64,000 nucleotides of DNA, taken from positions 434,001 to 498,000 of the forward strand of contig NC_083678.1 of NCBI RefSeq assembly GCF_030384665.1. The letters run 5' to 3'. Of this stretch, positions 10,354 through 21,564 are shown one piece after another (the first letter of the stretch is position 1; the number at the start of each line of letters is the position of its first letter). The notes below the pieces were generated by a model. The model had not been told where the DNA came from, did not search any database, and saw only the letters and a program-made list of their open reading frames with translations. Both the position numbers and the translations under genes were made by a program. This DNA is from Lodderomyces elongisporus. Its lineage: Eukaryota > Ascomycota > Pichiomycetes > Serinales > Debaryomycetaceae.

Positions 10354-12003
10354 TTATATCCACTCATTTCTCTCCCTGTCGTCGTTATCTCCATTAATGT
10401 CACCATAAATGGCATCTTTATCGAGCTTTATACAATTCCTCAAATTTTGAAGTCCCAATTGAACTAGCTCATTCTTGTCTTCTTCTGTCAAGAATCTGTA
10501 GCTTGTGCCGGCCAAGCCTTGTTTAAATTCTCCAAATTTGGCAATCCTTTCATTCATCTCCTCATCTAGAGTAGAGTTAGCGTTAACTTCTTGAAACATA
10601 CTTAATCCACCATCAAAGTCCCGTTTGTTTAATAATGGCGGTGATGCTAATGACGACGACAATGATGTTGAAGACGGTAATGAAGTAGGTTGTGTTAATG
10701 ACGGTGGATCTGATTGCATTTGTCCACGAACATTTTGAAGTGACATTGTGAATAAGGACTCTTCTTCATCGAGATGTCCAACATGATCAAGGTGGTCTTC
10801 GTTGTGATGCAGGTGCTCAATTTTCACTTTACTTTTGTCACTATTTGTCGCAGTTGGTGCCATATACTCCACATTAATCTTGTTACTATATCCAAACAAT
10901 TTATGCAAAACATCACGCTTTTGGTCATCAGCTTGTAGCCTTCTTTGGACGTGCACATTAGAGCCATATTTGTAATTATAGCTGACTCTTTCAAGTTTCA
11001 ATTGATGTCTCTTGTATTCATTCAAAACTCTTTTTTGTTCATCATCGTTAAGGAAGAACGAATTTTGAGTAGATACATGTTTCAACACTGCATTCAACTC
11101 GCCTTTTGTATAGCCTGGTATCGACTTGATTATAGACAGTAATGATGCGCCAACATCTCCTAAAGCTCCTTTGTTGTAAACTATATTCTTTTGTGAAATA
11201 TACTTCCTTTGGTCTTCATAATGATGGTCATCATTGTCTTTTTCTTTTTCTTCTTTTTCTTCTTCTTCTTCTTCGTCATCACTTGACAGATTATCGCCAA
11301 ATATAAGTGTTTGACAATAGTATGCTGCATCCGGCTTCACGGGCTTGCTACTGTGTTGCAATTTCAGTTTGTGCTTTTGATTCTGTTGCAGTTGCGGCTG
11401 CGACAGTAGTAGCACTGCAGCATCACTGTCATTGTCTGGAGGAAGGCTTGGTATAGGGTCAGGTTTTAATTGCTGTCTAGTTGTTTGATGGATATTAAGA
11501 AGCTTATTTCTAATCAATTGACCACTCCGCAGCTTACAGTCATTGGGGTCGAGACTAGAATTTTTACTTTCACCATGTTTGTGAGGTTGCGCATGTGTTT
11601 GTGTATGTTTCTGCTCACTGGTGTATGTCTGTTGCTGTTGTTGTTGTTGTTGCTGTTGCTGTTGCTGTTGCTCCTGGCGCCGTCTATACGTTCGTATGTT
11701 ATTACTTGGTGTGCTTAATATTGACGACGACGAACTCACTGTTCGATTGTAGGGTAAAGTGTTTGCAAGCGAGTCGATAATTTCACTAGAAGCGTGTCTT
11801 GATAGACTTGGCTGGTGTTGTTGTGGTTGTGGTTGTGATTGAGCATTTGATGGCACGGCGTTTGCACCATTGGAAACATTCGATCGAGCACTCAGATGTC
11901 GCAGGCTTCTATGCGGATGCTGGTGATTGAATTTAGGAAGAAAGTTGTATTTGGCTGTAGTTGTAGAAGTTGTCGAGGCAATATTGTTGCTAGAAGTATT
12001 CAT
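10354..12003 (-). CDS. Unrecognised Q/S-rich 549-residue protein
   Basis: I do not recognise this protein. The N-terminal ~230 residues are low in complexity: S/N-rich, with a polyglutamine run from CAG/CAA codons (about 11630-11680) and H/Q-rich stretches. An acidic DDEEEEEEK block lies near the middle. After it comes the most protein-like part: KGALGDVGASLLSIIKSIPG, an amphipathic-looking helix region, then NDDEQKRVLNEYKRHQLKLE and YKYGSNVHVQRRLQADDQKR. The C-terminus ends in an ordered-looking segment with FGEFKQGLAGTSYRFLTEED, then LGLQNLRNC. No signal peptide, membrane segment or zinc motif is evident. The start ATG (12001-12003) is the first in frame. Codon pattern and length make it a real gene; position between GLR1 and RPS11 suggests conserved synteny. 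A nuclear or regulatory role would only be a guess. Confidence 0.8.
   Translation of the reverse strand: MNTSSNNIASTTSTTTAKYNFLPKFNHQHPHRSLRHLSARSNVSNGANAVPSNAQSQPQPQQHQPSLSRHASSEIIDSLANTLPYNRTVSSSSSILSTPSNNIRTYRRRQEQQQQQQQQQQQQQQTYTSEQKHTQTHAQPHKHGESKNSSLDPNDCKLRSGQLIRNKLLNIHQTTRQQLKPDPIPSLPPDNDSDAAVLLLSQPQLQQNQKHKLKLQHSSKPVKPDAAYYCQTLIFGDNLSSDDEEEEEEKEEKEKDNDDHHYEDQRKYISQKNIVYNKGALGDVGASLLSIIKSIPGYTKGELNAVLKHVSTQNSFFLNDDEQKRVLNEYKRHQLKLERVSYNYKYGSNVHVQRRLQADDQKRDVLHKLFGYSNKINVEYMAPTATNSDKSKVKIEHLHHNEDHLDHVGHLDEEESLFTMSLQNVRGQMQSDPPSLTQPTSLPSSTSLSSSLASPPLLNKRDFDGGLSMFQEVNANSTLDEEMNERIAKFGEFKQGLAGTSYRFLTEEDKNELVQLGLQNLRNCIKLDKDAIYGDINGDNDDRERNEWI
11630..11680. repeat. CAG/CAA triplet repeat encoding polyQ
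   Basis: TTG/CTG triplets on the plus strand are CAA/CAG on the coding strand, giving about 17 consecutive glutamines in the 549-residue protein. Confidence 0.85.
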
Positions 12004-13425
12004 GTTCTTTACGCCCGCTGGAAATAATAACTGGTGGTTATTGTTGTGCCTGTTTGTATGTATGTATGTTTGTTTGTTAATTTGTTTATTTGTTTATTAC
12101 TATTATTATTATTGTTGTTGTTGTTGTTTTTCCTTCGCGGCAACTGTATTTACTGCGTTCTAATTATATGAGGCTTGAAGGTGAGGCTTGAATAAAGAAT
12201 CCGCTTCGGACAATTTATATACATATATATCTTTTTATATCTGCCCTTTATCTTTATTGTTTATAATGATGGCAATATTTAACTAGCAAAAATAACAACA
12301 CTCGATGTAAGTACTATAAGATTGTGGAGCTGGCTGTTGAATTGTGAAATTGCGGAATTGATAAATTAATAAAGCGATTTATAATATAGAACGATTATAC
12401 ACTGTTTGCCCTTAATTCTTTATTCCCTTATTTATTTTTCGAGACTCGATTTGGAAGTTGCGGCTATCAATTGCTATCTACAAGGAAACAAGATTCTATC
12501 AAAACTAACCTTTCTTCTACTCGATATAGTGATTACATAGTAAGCTATATTTGCAATAAAGTATATATAAATAATATATGTATGGTTGTTATTGTAGGTA
12601 GTTTGCCTCTTAGTTAAGACTGGTACATATTGTAAGCATAGAAGAACAAAATTAAAATAAATAAATTAATAAATGAATAAAATAAATGAAATAAAATAGA
12701 GGAAGAGAAATTAAAAATAACCAGCATTTATCTTGTTATAAAGGAAGTCGTGATGTAAACTTTACACTAGTTTAATCAAAAATCAAGCTTGCCATTGCTC
12801 GATCATCAATTGCATTTTTTTTTCCTTTGCTGCTTCTGCTTCTTCTGGGTATATATCAACAAGCACACTAAGCTGTTTAGATGTAAATTTGTTATTTTTT
12901 TTTTGCCCGCTCTTTGTTTGCGTTAAATTTGAAAAATGCGCTTTGATAACTGAAACCACCAAATAACAAAAGCTATTTAGCTACTCTTTTAATATGAGTG
13001 TGTTTCTTTTCTTACGATCAATGGTTATAAAGATATTCTTTCAGTCTACTGTTATATTCTCTTTTTCTTTTCTTTTTTTAACCCCCTATTCACAATACAC
13101 ATTCCAACTGCTCGAATTATAAGTAACCAAACAAGTAATGGTTCTTTTTGCAATAACCAACCATAAACTTTACTTGGTGAGGTTTATTGCAATTTTGTCT
13201 AACAGAAAAAAATGTGCGTAATATGATTACTTCTTATTAGCTTTATATATATATATATAAAAAGAAAAGAAAGAAACCGAAAATCAGCTTAATACTTTTA
13301 GTATGTAAAGTTATAGCCAAATATACTTTTCACCCTGGCTGGAGTATAGCTACTGTTCAAGCAATGAGCAGACCTGTTTTATTCGACCAAAAGTCTATAC
13401 AAATAATGTTCGTAAAGCAATTGCA

Positions 13426-13441
13426 CCCCCCCCCCCCCCCC
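13426..13441. repeat. Homopolymer run of 16 C
   Basis: Uninterrupted C run on the plus strand, about 450 bp upstream of RPS11. Confidence 0.9.
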
Positions 13442-13578
13442 ACAATCTATTCTATATATCACGCCTAAACGTAAATTGAATAGCATATTAATGCCAGCCG
13501 TTTTGTACATGCTCAATTAAGATATTGCGGCTTACAACATTAATCCTGTAATCCATCTTAGGTCTAAGACCTTATTAT

Positions 13579-13584
13579 CACGTG
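13579..13584. promoter_or_regulatory. CACGTG, candidate Cbf1 site in RPS11 promoter
   Basis: Perfect palindrome about 300 bp upstream of the RPS11 start. In C. albicans, Cbf1 together with Tbf1 is reported at ribosomal-protein promoters, so this placement fits. I saw no certain Tbf1 motif. Confidence 0.5.
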
Positions 13585-13886
13585 GACGCTGTTTTTAACG
13601 CTACCGAACACCATTTAATAATATTTCTGCGCTAATAATTTCACATGGTAGCTTAGAGGTACACAGTCCATAATTTTTTATAATTTTCTTTTATCCGCAA
13701 CCAAAGAGTGTCTCGTTTATTTACCTTGGTTATCTTTCGCGACAATTCTTTCAGACACACACGGTCACTTTGCATACTGTCGCACCAACACTCACGCACT
13801 ATCAAAAAAATTTTATAGTGAAATTTTTCAAAGCATTCAGAACAGAAGAGATACTACGAAGAACAACATAATCAACAACATCAACA

Positions 13887-14919
13887 ATGGCAACTGAGTT
13901 AACTGTTCAATCCGAAAGAGCTTTCCAAAAGGTTTGTACTTGATCAACTGCAGAGGAGTTTTTTTTTTTTATTTTTTGAGAAGAAAGGGAAACAATAGGA
14001 AGGATTTGAGTCAGCATAAAGTGATTTGAGATTTTCATCAAAAAGGAAAAGTGGTTATTTCTTACTTTCAATCCTTTACAGCACCAACCAGAGTTTGAAA
14101 TACATGTTCAATACTGCCACATGCGAGATTAAAGACTATTTGGGGTGTGGATGATTTCTACTTTATTGAGTTTCAATATAGACTATTATTTTATTTAGTT
14201 TATCTAAAAATAAAAGTCTTTTATAGTACTCAACAAGGAGATGTCACTCGATCAATTACTGTGTCGATCTGAAAGTTGAACGAAAATTTATCATGAATAC
14301 GAGTCATTATATCTAGCATGTTCAATATAGTTTTTCGATATTTGTCATCACCAAACACTTGCCAGACTCAAATCCAACTGACAATCCTATTTTTTTTTGC
14401 TTTCTTTTAAAAAAAAAGAATCAATGTTGACAACTCCTCCGTATATGTAATCCAATTGTTTGAACTCATTACTAACTTATTTCCCTTTTCTTTTAGCAAC
14501 CACACATTTTCACCAACCCAAAGGCCAAAGCCAACAGAAAGACCAAGAGATGGTATAAAGACGTTGGTTTGGGTTTCAAGACTCCAAAGGCTGCCATTGA
14601 AGGTTCATACATTGACAAGAAATGTCCATTCGTTGGTACCGTTTCCATTAGAGGTAAGATTCTTACTGGTGTTGTTGTCTCAACAAAGATGCACAGAACC
14701 ATCATCATCAGAAGAGACTACTTGCACTATGTTCCAAAATACAACAGATACGAAAAGAGACACAAGAATGTTGCTGCTCACATCTCACCAGCTTTCAGAG
14801 TTTCAGAAGGTGATGTTGTCACTGTTGGTCAATGTAGACCAATCTCAAAGACCGTCAGATTCAACGTCTTGAAGGTTGCTGCTTCTGGTTCTAAATCAAA
14901 GGCTTTTGCCAAATTCTAA
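13887..14919 (+). CDS. RPS11: 40S ribosomal protein S11 (uS17), spliced
   Basis: Two exons: 13887-13931 (15 codons, ending ERAFQK) and 14497-14919, giving 155 residues against 156 in S. cerevisiae. The join produces [18 protein letters not shown], matching the conserved N-terminus, and exon 2 continues with [20 protein letters not shown], then [27 protein letters not shown] and [11 protein letters not shown], ending in FAKF. The intron is 565 nt with a perfect TACTAAC branch site at 14470-14476 and a TTTTAG acceptor at 14496. The donor is GTTTGT (13932) instead of the usual GTATGT. Known role: structural protein of the small subunit binding 18S rRNA. Ribosomal-protein genes are the classic intron carriers in yeasts; the short exon 1 is typical. 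Confidence 0.95.
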
Positions 14920-15438
14920 GGTTTGGGGTAGCTTGATGGTTTATTTTATTTTATTTTGTTTTTTGGAAAATAAGGAGGAAGTGTTACTATTAGCATATAG
15001 AGGACAAGATAGGAGAGCGAATGACAATGGCATTTGCAAATACAAATATTAATAAAAAAATTTGTTAATGTCTGAGTAGAACCAAGAGAAGGAAAAGAGA
15101 TAAAAATATGATGGTTGTGTTTAAGGTAATAACAGTATAGCAGCGGTTATAGCTTTGTAATTACTATTTAATGTTACATTAGTTTCAAGTCACAAAAAAT
15201 AGTGTAAAGAATAGAAGGAGGGTAGATAAGAAAAGTGGGATTCAGACCATGTTATACTCCCATATGAATACTCTGATTTACTTGTTTTTCATTTTTCATT
15301 ATTAATATATAAAAGAAGCATGGTATCTATATAATTAACTCTTTAAGAAGGTCAAGACTATTTGTCGAATCTAATTTAAATATCTTTGTTTTCCTCTTCT
15401 CTTTTATCTTTAATCTTTAATCTTTTATCTTTTTGCTT
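14920..15438. other. Convergent intergenic region RPS11 / glutaredoxin
   Basis: 520 bp of AT-rich DNA holding the two facing 3' regions. A short TTTATCTTTAATCTTTAATC tandem lies at about 15405-15430. No gene seen. Confidence 0.6.
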
Positions 15439-16278
15439 TTATGCGTTGGAAGGAGCGTCCTTTTTCACAGCTTGTAGTCTTCCCTGTCCCCACTCTGTCA
15501 ATATCGAGATAATCTCATTCTTTTGGTGAAATTCTTCAAAGTCGTCTGAACCCCCTCTGCTTTCAAATGATGATCCAACCAAAACGTTGGGTACAGTTCT
15601 TCTTCCGCTTTTCTCGGCCAAATAATTTTGCAATTCTGCGCCATGTTCATGTATATCCAATTCGACGACATTGGGTGCTGGGATGATCTCGTACTTTTCC
15701 AATAACAATTTCTTCAATTTCTTTGAATAGGGACAATAACTTTTGGAGAAAATAGTCATTGGAGATAAAGAGCGGATCTTGATCAACTCAGCGTGTGGGT
15801 CATATTCGCCTTTTTCATTTGTTGTTTCTTGGTTGTTGCTTGTTTCGCCCAATGCTTTACCGCCAGTACCGACATCAGCACCAGAACCTGAACCTGAACC
15901 TGAACCTGAACCTGAACCAGAATCGACACTAGAGCCACGGTTCTTGCCACTATCCTTGTCTACTTTTTTTACACCTTCCTCGCTTTTATCCTTGTAAATC
16001 TCGTCGTTTATAGCCTGATCTGTTTTTTCATCATTTTGCGAATCAACTAATTTGTTGGAAACGACAACGGGATTCAGCTTCCCTGTTGCCGGTACCCCAA
16101 GTTGATCAGCCATCACGGGTCCACTATTGGATTTCGTTCTGTGAATGTTGCCTATTTGATCCGAAGCTTGGGCGTGCACCAAGGATGCGGCATTTTGGCC
16201 AACCCTATGTAGAACAAAAATCAATACAATTACCAAGGCTGTTAAACCCACAATTCGCAACTGTCTTATTCCTGCCAT
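15439..16278 (-). CDS. Membrane-anchored monothiol glutaredoxin (Grx6/Grx7 type)
   Basis: 279 residues. One hydrophobic signal-anchor at about residues 9-24 after a short basic N-terminus predicts a type II protein with its bulk in the secretory-pathway lumen. A long disordered linker follows, including an exact (GS)n stretch at about 120-133. The glutaredoxin domain covers residues about 165-270: MTIFSKSYCPYSKKLKK with a monothiol CPYS site (C182), the cis-proline TVPNVLVG, and a GG-x-D-D glutathione-binding motif (GGSDDFEE). CPYS matches yeast Grx7 rather than Grx6 (CSYS). Known role: early secretory-pathway monothiol glutaredoxins of the cis-Golgi/ER acting in oxidative stress. The linker is longer than in S. 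cerevisiae. Start ATG at 16276-16278. Confidence 0.88.
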   Translation of the reverse strand: MAGIRQLRIVGLTALVIVLIFVLHRVGQNAASLVHAQASDQIGNIHRTKSNSGPVMADQLGVPATGKLNPVVVSNKLVDSQNDEKTDQAINDEIYKDKSEEGVKKVDKDSGKNRGSSVDSGSGSGSGSGSGSGADVGTGGKALGETSNNQETTNEKGEYDPHAELIKIRSLSPMTIFSKSYCPYSKKLKKLLLEKYEIIPAPNVVELDIHEHGAELQNYLAEKSGRRTVPNVLVGSSFESRGGSDDFEEFHQKNEIISILTEWGQGRLQAVKKDAPSNA

Positions 16279-18017
16279 CTGTTTTTATTTTATTATTTCG
16301 ATGTCTATTACACTTGTTGTTGCTGTTGTTGTTTATTATCTTGTTTGGTTACTGCCAAATTCTAGTGTGCAAATATATGTCTAGTTCTTTAGTAATTTGC
16401 TTTACCACAAGAAAAGTAGTTTAAGTGAATAAAATAAGGGGAGGGTAGGAAAATTAAATTGAAAGGAGAATGGTAGTTGAAGAATCAAATTAACTACAGA
16501 GCAGTAAGGGTAGCTTAGTTAGTTAAATGATACGAGCAATATATTGATGGTGATTGGTAATGGTTGATAGTATATAGATAAAGAGAAGGAATATATTGTT
16601 GTTTGGGATCTTGAATATGTTTTTATGATATTTTGTTAGATCTCGTTTGTGAATTTGTATTTTCCCGTTGTCTATTGTTGTTGGAAAAATATAAATTTAT
16701 TTATTTTAATATTAATTTTTTTTTTTTTGTTTTTTTTGTTTCTTTTGTTTTTCTGCTTTGTCCTTCATTCGGGCAAGAAACACTGTTGTTTGGAGCAAGG
16801 CGTACCTCCGCTATACTGAGTCTAACCCCACCACCACAACCACCACCAACACTGCTAACAAAATAATTGCAGAGCCAGTATAACTTAAAGATAAAATCAT
16901 GATCATTACAGAGATTAGTGTATACAGAGGTGAAGTTTAAAGTTTAAAACTCAGATTGTGACCTAGGCTGTTTATCGCCAGAGATAAAGTCTCGTAACCA
17001 TAGCTTATCCCAGTACAGTGAATACAACAACCTTTCAAGTATACATCTTGTTCTAAATGTTTTCCAAATCAATCTTTTTGTCCTCCTGAGTCACTCATTA
17101 TATCCTATGGAAAGAACATCTTTGCTCTTTCCTCTTCTCTCCCGATCTCCTCATCTCCCTATTTTTCCTTTCTTTCCACCCCCCCCCCCCCCCTCTCTCT
17201 CTCTCTCCCCCTATTTCTCTATTTCACGCGTCTCAAGTCACCAAAAAGATAAGTTGAATAAGAAAAAAAAAAACATGAAAAATAAAATAATAAAGAGAAA
17301 AGAAAGCTTTTCCCGCGTTTTTCATTTTTTTTTCATCAATCAAATATCATCTATTTGTATTGGCTCTTTGTCTTGTTTCTATGGTAATGAAATGAAACGT
17401 TGTAGAACAAGACTACCAATACCAACAAAATTGTTTTTCTTTTTTTTTAAATTGACAATGATTAAAGTTTACTAGAATTGGTTTGAGCATATTTTCACTT
17501 CTCACCCTATCCAACAATTGCTCCTACAGCAATCTTGTTGCGTCTCTAGAATTTGAAACTCGGTGTACCCATCAACTCTATTTCCAAATGAATGGTAAAG
17601 GTTTTATTATGCATTTGTGGGTGTGTGTGTGTGTTTCTGTATTACTTCCTTTCCTCCTATTCTTGTTCTCATCTATAACATATCGGGATTTGTCATCTTT
17701 TCTTTTTTGAAGAAGAAGAAGAAGAAGAAATAGAAAATTATTTATATATATGTTTGTATATTTCTTAAAGCTAATCAATTATATAATGACTCTATAATCC
17801 GTGTTCATACTATAAAAGACCTGGAGTGCTTACAATAACAGAAACAAAAAGTTAGAAAATATGCGTTGATTAAAAGTAACAACAAGAAAGAAGATCGATA
17901 AATGTGATGATGTTCTATTATATTGATATCAAATCAAAATAATTCCAGAAAAACGCAAATTAAAAAAAAAAAACAAAATTTTCAATTATTGTTCTCTTTT
18001 TAAGGAATTAACTTAGT
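16279..18017. other. Intergenic region between CEF3 3' end and glutaredoxin promoter
   Basis: 1.7 kb. Contains T-rich blocks, a C15 run (17179-17193) followed directly by CT repeats, and a short GTGTGT tract (17621-17632). Open frames here (for example 17107-17475) are pyrimidine-tract artefacts. No gene recognised. Confidence 0.6.
17179..17211. repeat. C15 run followed by (CT)n
   Basis: Fifteen C (17179-17193) run into TCTCTC repeats on the plus strand. Confidence 0.85.
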
Positions 18018-21000
18018 TTAGAAATCTTCATCATCATCAGAAACGTAGGCGTCACCTAATTCCTTCTTCTTCTTCATTCTTTCCTTCTTCTTCTTTCTCA
18101 ATTCGGCTGAGGACAACTTAGTCTTCTTCTTAGTAGCAGCAATCTTGTTACCCATAGCATCAAACTTGTCTTCCTCATCCTCCTTCTTCTCAATTCTAGG
18201 ACCAGCACCTTGACCTTGGACCCAGTTGTGACCAGATGGAGTCATTCTACCGTCCAAGACAGCCCAGACTTCTTCAGTCAAGTCTTTGGTGAATTCAGCA
18301 GAGTGGGTAATGATAACAATACCACCCTCGAAAGCCTTCAAAGCCTTGGACAAAGCTCCCAAAGAGTCACGGTCCAAATAGTTAGTTGGCTCATCCAAGA
18401 CAATCAAATGAGGTCTTTGCCATGTACAAGCAGCCAAGACCAACTTAACCTTTTGACCACCAGACAAACCTCTGATTCTAGAGTGTGTAACTAATTCAGC
18501 ATCCAATCCCAACATAGCACAGTGCTCTTCGATTTCCTTTCTGGTCAATGGTCTGAATTGACCTGAAGCCAAAGCTTCCTTCATATCAACTTCAGCAACC
18601 ATCTTGGCGTGAGTCTCCATCAATTCACCTCTTGGCAACCAAGTGTTGTCAACGGACATCATTGGAACCCATCTCTCATTCTTCATACCAACGTTTTCAC
18701 CCAAAGTCCATGAAATCTCATACTCATAAGAGTTCTTAAACTTTCTTCTTGCGTGAATACCAGCAATTCTTCTTGGGGTACCTTCAACCTTGAAGATCTT
18801 GTTCATGTTTTGCTCATCAGCCTCGTTGATTTGTCTTGAAGCTCTGTCCATGGTTTCTCTATCTTCACCAGTTTGGAATCTCCATTGGATATATTCAGAT
18901 GGAGTCTTGTCCAAGTGGTTATCAATGTGTGCAAAAGCGTGTTGTTTAATGTAAGCGATACGACAGTTCTCGTGCACGTAAACTTCACCCTCGGTTGGCA
19001 ACAATTCACCAGTCAAGACATTGATCAAAGTAGATTTACCAGCACCATTTGGACCAATGACTGCAATTCTAGAAGACAAAGAACATTGGAAGTTAATGTC
19101 TCTGATTTGTGGCTTAGAGGTACCTGGGTATTGGAATGTCATGTTGGAGACCTTGACGATAGCCTTTTGCTTAGTCTTGACACCCTCCAAGAAACCTGGT
19201 TCTGGGAATCTGAATTCCAAGTCAGAGGCTCCCAACTCGTAGTATGATTGAGCTGATGGACACTTCTTGACGAATTCTGACAAGTTACCCTTGTACTTTC
19301 TCAATTTGAAACCTTCGTAGTGGATAATGTATTGACAGACCTTGTCCAAGAAACCAGAGTCGTGGGAAACAATGATGGAGGTAATACCACATGTTTGCAA
19401 GTAGTTGACCAACCAAGCAACGTTAACGGTATCCAAGTGGTTAGTTGGCTCATCCAACAACAAGATATCAGCATTCTTCAACACAGCTCTTGCCAAAGCC
19501 AACTTCATCTTCCAACCACCAGACAATGATTGGATTGGCATAGCAATCATCTCATCAGAGAAACCAAACTCGGTCAATTTAGCTTCAACAACTTCCTTGG
19601 TCAAACCAACTTCACCATCTTCAATGACGAATTCGACAACAGTAGTTTCAGCGTGGGTACCATCGATATCGTGCTCAACGTAAACAGTCTTACACTCTTC
19701 TTGACTTGGGAAACCTTCAACTTGACCGTTAGCAATAGCTCTCATCAAGGTAGATTTACCAGCACCATTTGGACCACACAAACCATATCTTCTGTTTCTC
19801 TTCAATCTGAATTGGGTCTTGTTCAACAAGATCTTAGCACCATAAGCCAAAGAGAACTCACAGTTACACAAGTCTTCACCTTCATCTTCTTCATCTTCGA
19901 ATGATGGTGGTTGTGGGATATTGTCAATAGCTCTCTTTCTGTACTCTTCAATGATTTCCTTACCTTCTTTTTCGTGGAGGAAGATAGTGGCAAATGGCAA
20001 AACGTTTTGCAACCAAGCTTCTGGTTGAATTTCTCTTTCGTCAACCAAGTCACCGGCAATAGCAGCAATATAGTTCTTGGCAACGTTGAATCTGTCAGCA
20101 ATCTTCTTGTCAGCCAACAATTTGTCCAATTCACCCAAAGTGACAGAAACGTCACCGGCAGTAGAGATTTCTGGAATCTTGTCACCTTCGCCAATAGCAC
20201 CAACTCTTCTCAAGGTGTTCAAGGCTCTGTTGGTAACATCTCTAGCTTCTGGGTCAGCCATGTTGGCAAAGTTAGCCTTCAAAGCTGGCAACAATTTGTC
20301 CAAGAATGGAGCAACAACTTGTGGGTCGTCAACCAACTTACACATGTTGTCAACAATGACAGCAGCCTTACGCTTAATAGCAGTGTCTCTCTCAGCCAAA
20401 CCTCTGGACAACAATGGAGCCATAATGGACAAAGTAGCCATGGTAACTTCGGAAACAAAGGTGGTAGCACCCAACAAGTGAACAGTCTCTGGAACCTCAG
20501 TTGGCTTAGCGATACATTCAATCAATTTAGGAATAAACTTTTCGATATCCTTGTTGTCAATGGTTTCAGTAGACTTGGTCATGGTCTTGGTGGCAGCTTC
20601 CTTGACTTCCTTCTTGGTGTCCCACATAGTTTCAGACAAGACTGGGATCAACTCAGGCATTCTCAAAGCGATTTGAGCCTTAGCGGTGTCAACCAATTGT
20701 GAGAGAGCAGCCAAGATAGCAACTTTTTCAGTCCACTTGTTGGTGGATTGCAAATTGTTGATCAATTTTGGCAAGATGGCCTTGACAGCGGTTGGGGTGA
20801 TGGCAGCTGCAATGGCCAACAAAGCGCTTGAAGCAGCAGTTTGAACATCCTTGTTCTTGTCACCGGCCTTGGAAGCAACTTCGTCAACCAAGTCAACAAC
20901 ATATGGTTCAACTGATGGGTTCAAGTCGTTGGATGATGAAATGTGTTTGTAAGCATCCAAAGCAGCAACAACGGTTGCTGCATCCTTTGACTTCAATTGT

Positions 21001-21170
21001 TTCTTCAAGTCAGTAAAGAATTCGAGAGGAACATCGTGTTCAACAATCGATGAGTTTAAGAAAGTTGCAATGTTTGTAGCAGCTTCTTCCTTGTTGTCAG
21101 CAACTTGCAATTTGCTTAACAACTCGGAGAGGACTTCCTCAGAGTACTTGGATTCGCTAGCAGCAGACAT
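18018..21170 (-). CDS. CEF3: Translation elongation factor 3 (EF-3), ABC-F ATPase
   Basis: 1,050 residues, the family length. It couples ATP hydrolysis to release of deacylated tRNA from the ribosomal E-site and is a fungus-specific essential factor. Domains in order: N-terminal HEAT repeats (about 1-320), four-helix region, ABC1 with Walker [10 protein letters not shown] at about 466-474, signature [16 protein letters not shown] and Walker [15 protein letters not shown]2 with a second GPNGAGKST near 700, signature [13 protein letters not shown] and [12 protein letters not shown]; a chromodomain-like insert inside ABC2 ([20 protein letters not shown]); and a lysine-rich C-terminal tail ending in an acidic DDDEDF. 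It has strong codon bias typical of a highly expressed gene. Start ATG 21168-21170. No intron. The C. albicans name is CEF3; S. cerevisiae YEF3/TEF3. Confidence 0.97.
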   Translation of the reverse strand: MSAASESKYSEEVLSELLSKLQVADNKEEAATNIATFLNSSIVEHDVPLEFFTDLKKQLKSKDAATVVAALDAYKHISSSNDLNPSVEPYVVDLVDEVASKAGDKNKDVQTAASSALLAIAAAITPTAVKAILPKLINNLQSTNKWTEKVAILAALSQLVDTAKAQIALRMPELIPVLSETMWDTKKEVKEAATKTMTKSTETIDNKDIEKFIPKLIECIAKPTEVPETVHLLGATTFVSEVTMATLSIMAPLLSRGLAERDTAIKRKAAVIVDNMCKLVDDPQVVAPFLDKLLPALKANFANMADPEARDVTNRALNTLRRVGAIGEGDKIPEISTAGDVSVTLGELDKLLADKKIADRFNVAKNYIAAIAGDLVDEREIQPEAWLQNVLPFATIFLHEKEGKEIIEEYRKRAIDNIPQPPSFEDEEDEGEDLCNCEFSLAYGAKILLNKTQFRLKRNRRYGLCGPNGAGKSTLMRAIANGQVEGFPSQEECKTVYVEHDIDGTHAETTVVEFVIEDGEVGLTKEVVEAKLTEFGFSDEMIAMPIQSLSGGWKMKLALARAVLKNADILLLDEPTNHLDTVNVAWLVNYLQTCGITSIIVSHDSGFLDKVCQYIIHYEGFKLRKYKGNLSEFVKKCPSAQSYYELGASDLEFRFPEPGFLEGVKTKQKAIVKVSNMTFQYPGTSKPQIRDINFQCSLSSRIAVIGPNGAGKSTLINVLTGELLPTEGEVYVHENCRIAYIKQHAFAHIDNHLDKTPSEYIQWRFQTGEDRETMDRASRQINEADEQNMNKIFKVEGTPRRIAGIHARRKFKNSYEYEISWTLGENVGMKNERWVPMMSVDNTWLPRGELMETHAKMVAEVDMKEALASGQFRPLTRKEIEEHCAMLGLDAELVTHSRIRGLSGGQKVKLVLAACTWQRPHLIVLDEPTNYLDRDSLGALSKALKAFEGGIVIITHSAEFTKDLTEEVWAVLDGRMTPSGHNWVQGQGAGPRIEKKEDEEDKFDAMGNKIAATKKKTKLSSAELRKKKKERMKKKKELGDAYVSDDDEDF

Positions 21171-21558
21171 CGTTAGCTCTGAATTGGTGATACTAGATGA
21201 AGAAAAAGAGGGAAAGGAAGGGAAGAAGAAAAAAAAAAAGAAAAAGAAGAAGAGGAAAAAGAAAGAAGGAAAAAAGAGGGAATAAATAAAAGGAGAGGGC
21301 GATGGTCAGTGAAAAACTTTTGAAGACAAAATTTTTTTCTTTTTTTTCTTTTTTTCTTTTTCTTTTTTTTTTCCAGTAAGCAGAGCAAATGCCAGCAGAG
21401 GCAATACTAAAGAAAATGTCTGAAAAAGCGAAAGCGATAGAGAGAGCGTACAGATAGTGAGGCAGACAGACAGACAGACAGAAAAAAAAATTTTTGACTC
21501 CATCTCTTTTCTTCTTATCAATCATTTGGGATTAAAGTATTGGTGTATGGATTCGGTG

Positions 21559-21564
21559 CACGTG
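21559..21564. promoter_or_regulatory. CACGTG, candidate Cbf1 site upstream of CEF3
   Basis: Perfect palindrome about 390 bp upstream of the EF-3 start; occupancy is inferred. Confidence 0.4.

Larger units (their letters stand above)
12004..13886. other. Divergent intergenic region, unknown gene / RPS11
   Basis: 1.9 kb of AT-rich DNA. It contains a C16 run (13426-13441), a TA tract (about 13243-13259), A-rich blocks and a CACGTG upstream of RPS11. A short minus-strand frame near 12783-12917 was examined and not called. Confidence 0.6.

Noticed and set aside
12783..12917. Minus-strand frame ending EEAEAAKEKKMQLMIEQWQA, looking like a protein C-terminus
   Set aside because: Only about 44 codons to the upstream stop, no ATG of its own and no TACTAAC/GTATGT set upstream; part of it comes from CTT/CTG triplet DNA. 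RNA-seq could revive it as a terminal exon.
19911..20702. Long plus-strand open frame antisense to CEF3
   Set aside because: Shadow of the strongly codon-biased EF-3 gene; the S/V/Q/N/F-rich translation reflects the complementary codons.
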